Shown: positions 5,728 through 9,236 of the stretch, one piece after another
How positions within the stretch are numbered: position 1 is the first letter of the stretch
Layout of the letters: each line of letters starts with the position of its first letter
From: Lysobacterales bacterium CG02_land_8_20_14_3_00_62_12
GTDB taxonomy: Bacteria; Pseudomonadota; Gammaproteobacteria; Xanthomonadales; Ahniellaceae
Direction: 5' to 3'
NCBI GenBank assembly: GCA_002785585.1
Contig: PEUI01000275.1
Location: forward strand, 1-9,236
Length of the DNA stretch: 9,236 nt
Program-made: the position numbers and the translations under genes
The notes under the pieces: generated by a model
Told to the model about the DNA's origin: nothing
Seen by the model: only the letters and a program-made list of their open reading frames with translations
Databases searched by the model: none

Positions 5728-5803
5728 TGGCTCCCCGAGCTGGATTCGAACCAGCGACACACGGATTAACAGTCCGTTGCTCTACCAGCTGAGCTATCGG
5801 GGA
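5728..5803 (-). tRNA. tRNA-Asn (anticodon GTT)
   Basis: A 76-nt cloverleaf on the minus strand with encoded GCCA end. Acceptor TCCCCGA/TCGGGGA, D stem GCTC/GAGC, anticodon loop CTGTTAA with anticodon GTT (plus-strand AAC at 5768-5770), and T stem GCTGG/CCAGC around TTCGAAT are all intact and fully paired. It reads asparagine codons AAC and AAU. Confidence 0.97.
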
Positions 5804-5818
5804 ATGGTGGAGCCGCGC

Positions 5819-5847
5819 ATTGTCTAGGGCGCCAGTGCTGCTGTCAA
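5819..5847 (-). promoter_or_regulatory. Sigma70 promoter of tRNA-Asn
   Basis: On the minus strand, a perfect TTGACA (5842-5847) is followed after 17 bases by GACAAT (5819-5824), four of six to the -10 consensus. The next bases, GCGCGGC, form a GC-rich discriminator as at other stable-RNA promoters. Initiation near 5812 would leave a leader of under 10 bases before the mature tRNA. Confidence 0.72.
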
Positions 5848-5889
5848 TAGAACTGAATCTTTTGGGCTGCGGCGAAGCAGGCCTGACCC

Positions 5890-5941
5890 GCCGAAGCGCG
5901 AGTTTCTGGTGGCAGCGCCAACCAGCGTCGCGACCTTCGGC
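5890..5941. repeat. 52-nt REP-like hairpin
   Basis: An almost continuous palindrome of 20 pairs: GCCGAAG/CTTCGGC (5890-5896/5935-5941), CGCGA/TCGCG (5897-5901/5928-5932), CTGGT/ACCAG (5906-5910/5921-5925) and GGC/GCC (5911-5913/5917-5919) around an AGC loop. The arms are separated only by a two-base bulge, a four-by-two internal loop and a one-base bulge. No U tract follows. It lies 10 bases before the heptamer array and may be one composite dispersed repeat with it. Confidence 0.65.
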
Positions 5942-5958
5942 AGGGACGACTTTTCTCC

Positions 5959-6036
<78 letters not shown>

Positions 6037-6044
6037 GCCCGGAC

Positions 6045-6593
6045 TTACAAGCCTGCACAGGCGGCCAGGCTGGCGGCGGGTTTGGGTGTGACTTCGTGGA
6101 ATTGGCTGTTGTTGTTGAGTACGTAGGCACTGGCGCGATGGCCGCGTTCGCACAGGGTGAAGGTGACGTTGCTGCCGCCGTTGCCGCCGTAGGGTTGAAA
6201 TTGCAGGCGGGTGCGGCCGCTGGTGCTGAACATGTGGATCGGTTGCGGGAAGGCGATCTGGCGATCAACGATGGCTTCCGGCGGGCCGATGCGGTTGTCG
6301 TTGTTGCCATCGATACCAACGATCCAGCCACCGTGCCAGGCCGTGCTATTCGAGCAGGTGCTGCCATCGCTGCTGGCACACAGGATGGTATCGGCGTCGG
6401 CATTCATTGCCGCACTGCGCGCATTGAGAATGGCCACCTGCAGCGCATTGAGCACGCGTTGGCGATCGGTGCGACCGAAGGCGCCGGAGAAGGCGGGCAG
6501 CGCAATCGCCAGCAAGATGCCGATCACGGCAACGATCACCAGCAGTTCAATCAGGGTAAAGCCACGGGTTTTGGTGCGGATCATCGGGGGCAT
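6045..6593 (-). CDS. FimT/GspH family type IV minor pseudopilin
   Basis: A 182-residue prepilin. A short basic leader ends at G11, followed by FTLIELLVIVAVIGILLAIALP (12-33), the type III signal recognised by prepilin peptidase PilD: cleavage after G11, methylation of F12, conserved glutamate E16 (position 5 of the mature chain). A GspH/FimT globular domain follows, with AILNARSAAM (54-63), the cysteine pair C72 and C80, WHGGWIVGIDGNNDN (86-100) and C148 with a partner C179 near the end. Family members prime type IV pili or type II secretion pseudopili and some bind DNA during uptake. The ATG at 6593 is chosen over the ATG at 6584 because GGAG (6601-6604) lies 7 bases upstream. It is divergent from uvrB and stands alone, without pilV, pilW, pilX or pilE beside it. 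Confidence 0.93.
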   Translation of the reverse strand: MPPMIRTKTRGFTLIELLVIVAVIGILLAIALPAFSGAFGRTDRQRVLNALQVAILNARSAAMNADADTILCASSDGSTCSNSTAWHGGWIVGIDGNNDNRIGPPEAIVDRQIAFPQPIHMFSTSGRTRLQFQPYGGNGGSNVTFTLCERGHRASAYVLNNNSQFHEVTPKPAASLAACAGL

Positions 6594-6755
6594 GAGAAAG
6601 CTCCATGGGTTGGGGGCTTCAATGTGCCTTCAACGAGCGCACTGCCGCTTCCGCCAAGGTCTGAATTGACGCTAGGAAATATCCGGGATCAACCGCAGAC
6701 TTTCACCGTGCCCTGCACTATCGTGGGCGCTTGGCTTTTTAGTCCGGGTGATGGT
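6594..6755. other. Divergent fimT-type/uvrB intergenic region
   Basis: This 162-base gap should hold the promoters of both the pseudopilin gene and uvrB. TTGACG at 6666-6671 (plus strand) is a good -35, but only TCAACC (three of six) sits 17 bases downstream. I see no CTGT-N8-ACAG LexA box, so SOS control of uvrB by the E. coli-type site is not supported here. Confidence 0.3.
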
Positions 6756-8795
6756 GTGAGTGAGCCGTTTCAACTGGTATCTCCGTACGCGCCTGCCGGT
6801 GACCAGCCAGCGGCGATCGCGCGCCTGATCGAAGGCTTTCAGGCCGGGCTGGCGCATCAAACCCTGCTCGGCGTCACCGGCTCCGGCAAAACTTTCACCA
6901 TCGCCAATGTGATTGCCGCCACCCAGGCGCCGACCTTGGTGATGGCGCCGAACAAGACCTTGGCGGCCCAGCTCTATGGCGAATTCAAGGAGTTTTTTCC
7001 GAGCAACGCGGTGGAGTACTTCGTTTCCTATTACGACTACTACCAGCCGGAGGCCTACGTTCCGAGCACCGACACGTTTATCGAGAAAGACGCGGCGATC
7101 AACGAGCACATCGAGCAAATGCGGTTGTCGGCGACCAAGGCGCTGCTGGAACGTCGCGACGTGATCATCGTCGCCACGGTGTCGGCGATCTATGGTTTGG
7201 GCGATCCCAACGAGCACTTCAAGATGGTGATGCAGCTGGTGCCGGGCGAGAAAATCGATCAACGCGAACTGCTGCGACGGCTGACCGACCTGCAATACAC
7301 GCGCGGCGATACCGAGTTGCGCCGTGCCAGTTATCGGGTGCGTGGCGAAGTGGTGGATGTGTTTCCGGCCGAGTCCGAGAGCACCGCGATCCGCATCGAG
7401 TTGTTCGATGGCGAGATCGAATCGATCAGCCAGTTTGATCCGCTGACCGGTCACGTTCTGGGCAAATTGCCGCGCTTCACGGTGTATCCGAAATCGCACT
7501 ACGTCACCACGCGGCGCACCGTGCTGGAAGCCATTCAGACGATCAAGACCGAGCTCGCCGAGCGGCTGGAACAACTCTACGCGGCCAACAAACTGCTGGA
7601 GGCGCAGCGCATCTCGCAACGCACCCAGTACGATCTGGAGATGATGGCCGAGATCGGCTATTGCCAGGGGGTCGAGAACTATTCGCGCCACCTCACCGCG
7701 CGTGCGCCGGGCGAAGCACCGCCGACGCTGTTCGACTATTTGCCGGCCGATGCCTTGCTGGTGCTGGATGAGTCGCACGTCACCGTGCCGCAGATCGGCG
7801 GCATGTACCGCGGTGATCGTTCGCGCAAGGAAACCCTGGTCGAGTTTGGCTTTCGGCTGCCTTCGGCGCTGGACAATCGGCCGCTGAAGTTCGAGGAGTT
7901 CGAGACCCGCGCGCCGCGCACCATTTACGTTTCGGCGACGCCGCGCGAATACGAACTCAACCGCTCCGGCGACCAAGTGGTCGAACAAGTGGTGCGGCCG
8001 ACCGGCCTGATCGACCCAGAAGTCGAAGTGCGCCCGGTGCGCACCCAGGTCGATGATCTGCTGAGCGAAATTGGGCTGCGCACGGCGATCGGCGATCGGG
8101 TGCTGGTAACCACGCTGACCAAACGCATGGCCGAGAACCTGACCGAATATCTCGAAGAAGCCGGGGTCCGCGTGCGCTATCTGCATTCAGACATTGAAAC
8201 CGTGGAGCGCACCGAGATCATTCGCGATCTGCGCCTTGGTAAGTTTGATGTATTGGTCGGCATCAACTTGCTACGCGAAGGCCTGGATATGCCGGAAGTG
8301 TCGCTGGTGGCGATCCTCGATGCCGACAAGGAAGGCTTTCTGCGGTCGACCGGATCGCTGATCCAGACCATCGGCCGCGCCGCTCGCAACCTGCGCGGCA
8401 AAGCCATTCTCTACGCCGAAACCATCACCCGATCGATGCGCGCCGCGATCGATGAAACCGATCGCCGCCGCGCCAAGCAAGTCGAGTTCAACCGGTTGCA
8501 CGCGATCACGCCGCGCTCGATTGAGTCGAAAATCACCGACGTGATGGCCGGCGCGCGCGAGGCCGCCAACGATGCGGGCAGCAGCAGCACCGGCAAACGC
8601 GGTGGCCGTGGCCAGTCATCGCGCGCCGCCGAACCAATGGCGGATTATTCGGCGCTGACGGCGGCACAACTGGCCGCCACCATCAAGCGAATGGAGAGCC
8701 AGATGTACCTGCACGCGCAGAATCTGGAGTTCGAAGACGCGGCCCGCGTCCGCGACGAAATCCATCGCGTTCGCGAGCAGTCCTTGCGCAGTTGA
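6756..8795 (+). CDS. uvrB: UvrABC excinuclease subunit B
   Basis: A 679-residue, complete DNA-damage-recognition helicase of nucleotide excision repair. With UvrA it locates bulky lesions, then loads UvrC for dual incision. Visible motifs are GVTGSGKT (Walker A, 39-46), the damage-probing beta-hairpin YFVSYYDYYQPEAYVP (88-103), LLVLDESH (Walker B, 334-341), YVSATPREYE (391-400), DVLVGINLLREGLDMPEVS (498-516), the arginine-finger motif QTIGRAARN (537-545) and a C-terminal UVR domain (about 639-674) that contacts UvrC. The usual length is about 670. The frame is open much further upstream, but homology starts at SEPFQL, so the GTG at 6756 is the start; GGTGAT (6747-6752), complementary to the extended anti-Shine-Dalgarno, precedes it. 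A low-complexity linker near 605-628 is normal. A toxin-antitoxin pair follows 22 bases after the stop. Confidence 0.98.
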   Translation: MSEPFQLVSPYAPAGDQPAAIARLIEGFQAGLAHQTLLGVTGSGKTFTIANVIAATQAPTLVMAPNKTLAAQLYGEFKEFFPSNAVEYFVSYYDYYQPEAYVPSTDTFIEKDAAINEHIEQMRLSATKALLERRDVIIVATVSAIYGLGDPNEHFKMVMQLVPGEKIDQRELLRRLTDLQYTRGDTELRRASYRVRGEVVDVFPAESESTAIRIELFDGEIESISQFDPLTGHVLGKLPRFTVYPKSHYVTTRRTVLEAIQTIKTELAERLEQLYAANKLLEAQRISQRTQYDLEMMAEIGYCQGVENYSRHLTARAPGEAPPTLFDYLPADALLVLDESHVTVPQIGGMYRGDRSRKETLVEFGFRLPSALDNRPLKFEEFETRAPRTIYVSATPREYELNRSGDQVVEQVVRPTGLIDPEVEVRPVRTQVDDLLSEIGLRTAIGDRVLVTTLTKRMAENLTEYLEEAGVRVRYLHSDIETVERTEIIRDLRLGKFDVLVGINLLREGLDMPEVSLVAILDADKEGFLRSTGSLIQTIGRAARNLRGKAILYAETITRSMRAAIDETDRRRAKQVEFNRLHAITPRSIESKITDVMAGAREAANDAGSSSTGKRGGRGQSSRAAEPMADYSALTAAQLAATIKRMESQMYLHAQNLEFEDAARVRDEIHRVREQSLRS

Positions 8796-8817
8796 ATCAA
8801 GCCGCTATGCTCCGCAC

Positions 8818-9039
8818 ATGATCGAAGCCAGCTTACTATCCCAGGTCAAGACCCTTAGTGTCGGCGACCGCATTGAGCTCTTGGGCGTCGTTTGGGAAAC
8901 CCTAACGCCGGAAGACGCGCCGGTAACGGATGAAGAAAAGCAACTGCTTCATTCACGCTTAGCTGATTTCCAGAACAACCCAAACGATCAAAGCCCTTGG
9001 CGTGAGGTGCAAGCCCGCATGCGACGCAGTCTGCCTTGA
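8818..9039 (+). CDS. Addiction-module antitoxin, short ParD-like component
   Basis: A 73-residue acidic, probably helical protein resembling the 'putative addiction module component' family of antitoxins that accompany RelE/ParE toxins. The N-terminus (SLLSQVKTLSVGDRIELLGVVWETL, cut here to its key residues L6, L13, G16, R18, I19, L22, W26) is the conserved oligomerisation region, followed by an acidic TDEEKQLLHSRL helix and an NNPNDQSPWREVQARMR C-terminus, the likely toxin-binding part. The start at the ATG 8818 matches the family. No Shine-Dalgarno is visible; TATGCT at 8806-8811 is a possible -10 whose start site would fall at about the ATG. It lies 22 bases from uvrB and overlaps the toxin start by 4 nt (TTGA). 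Confidence 0.85.
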   Translation: MIEASLLSQVKTLSVGDRIELLGVVWETLTPEDAPVTDEEKQLLHSRLADFQNNPNDQSPWREVQARMRRSLP

Positions 9040-9236
9040 GTTACCGCGTCTACGTCCGTCGCCAAGCTGAGCTGGACGCAGTCGAAGCACAGACGTGGTA
9101 TGAGTTGCGACAGTCGGGGATTGGCAGGTCCTTTAGCGATGAGTTTGGGCATACTCTGCGGCAGCTTGAACGCACGCCGCTTAGCCACCAAAAAATCTAT
9201 GGCCCGATCAGACGCGTGGTGTTGCGCCGCTTTCCC
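9036..9236 (+). CDS. ParE/RelE family toxin, 3' end beyond window
   Basis: The first 67 residues are visible and the gene runs off the right edge in frame. SYRVYVRRQAELDAVEAQTW (2-21), YELRQSGIGRSFSDEFGHTL (22-41), a QLERTPLSH segment (43-51) and IYGPIRRVVLRRFP (54-67) match ParE/RelE-superfamily toxins, in which the R..VL..FPY strand is conserved and the family length is about 95-100 residues. Known relatives inhibit DNA gyrase (ParE) or cleave mRNA (RelE); the visible part does not decide which. The start is TTG at 9036, overlapping the antitoxin stop as TTGA. No alternative ATG is available at the right place, and no Shine-Dalgarno is seen, so translation probably depends on termination-reinitiation. 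The antitoxin-first order is the reverse of the hicAB and higBA pairs in this window. Confidence 0.85.
   Translation, partial: MSYRVYVRRQAELDAVEAQTWYELRQSGIGRSFSDEFGHTLRQLERTPLSHQKIYGPIRRVVLRRFP

Noticed and set aside
6594..6755. LexA/SOS box upstream of uvrB.
   Set aside because: No CTGT-N8-ACAG or close variant is found in the gap.
6672..8186. 504-codon minus-strand frame opposite uvrB.
   Set aside because: A shadow of uvrB, which has all its motifs intact on the plus strand; no recognisable family in the shadow.

Overview
The window is ordinary-looking chromosomal DNA of a GC-rich (roughly 60% by eye) gammaproteobacterium. MiaB, the YggX-type Fe(II)-trafficking protein, a DUF423 membrane protein, UvrB, a FimT/GspH pseudopilin and CCA-encoding tRNA genes together suggest a Xanthomonadales (Lysobacterales)-like genome. 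That placement is inference from gene content and from the hairpin and heptamer intergenic repeats; it was not tested by alignment.

Region 1 (1-3235, minus strand): a probable co-directional unit runs leftward as miaB (3198-1834), a GntP-family permease (1759-359) and a DUF423 membrane protein that leaves the window at base 1. The gaps are 74 and 32 bases. A consensus TATAAT lies just upstream of miaB.

Region 2 (3236-3905, plus strand): an intergenic stretch with small inverted repeats leads to a strong sigma70-type promoter, tRNA-Phe(GAA), a short hairpin and yggX. The tRNA and yggX could share one transcript.

Region 3 (3906-5660, plus strand): an accessory island. It holds a 164-bp palindromic MITE-like element, a hicAB toxin-antitoxin pair with a promoter and a palindromic operator fused to its -10 element, and a toxin-first higBA-type pair with a 4-nt ATGA overlap.

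Region 4 (5661-6593): a long hairpin, tRNA-Asn(GTT) on the minus strand with its own promoter, a compact 52-nt hairpin, an 11-unit heptanucleotide tandem array, and a FimT/GspH-family pseudopilin gene on the minus strand.

Region 5 (6594-9236, plus strand): uvrB, complete with a GTG start, followed after 22 bases by a third toxin-antitoxin pair: a short 'addiction module' antitoxin and a ParE-type toxin that is cut by the right edge.

The most notable themes are three toxin-antitoxin modules of different families within 5 kb, interleaved with housekeeping genes and tRNAs, and an unusual density of non-coding palindromic elements around them. I saw no CRISPR array, insertion sequence transposase, integrase or rRNA.
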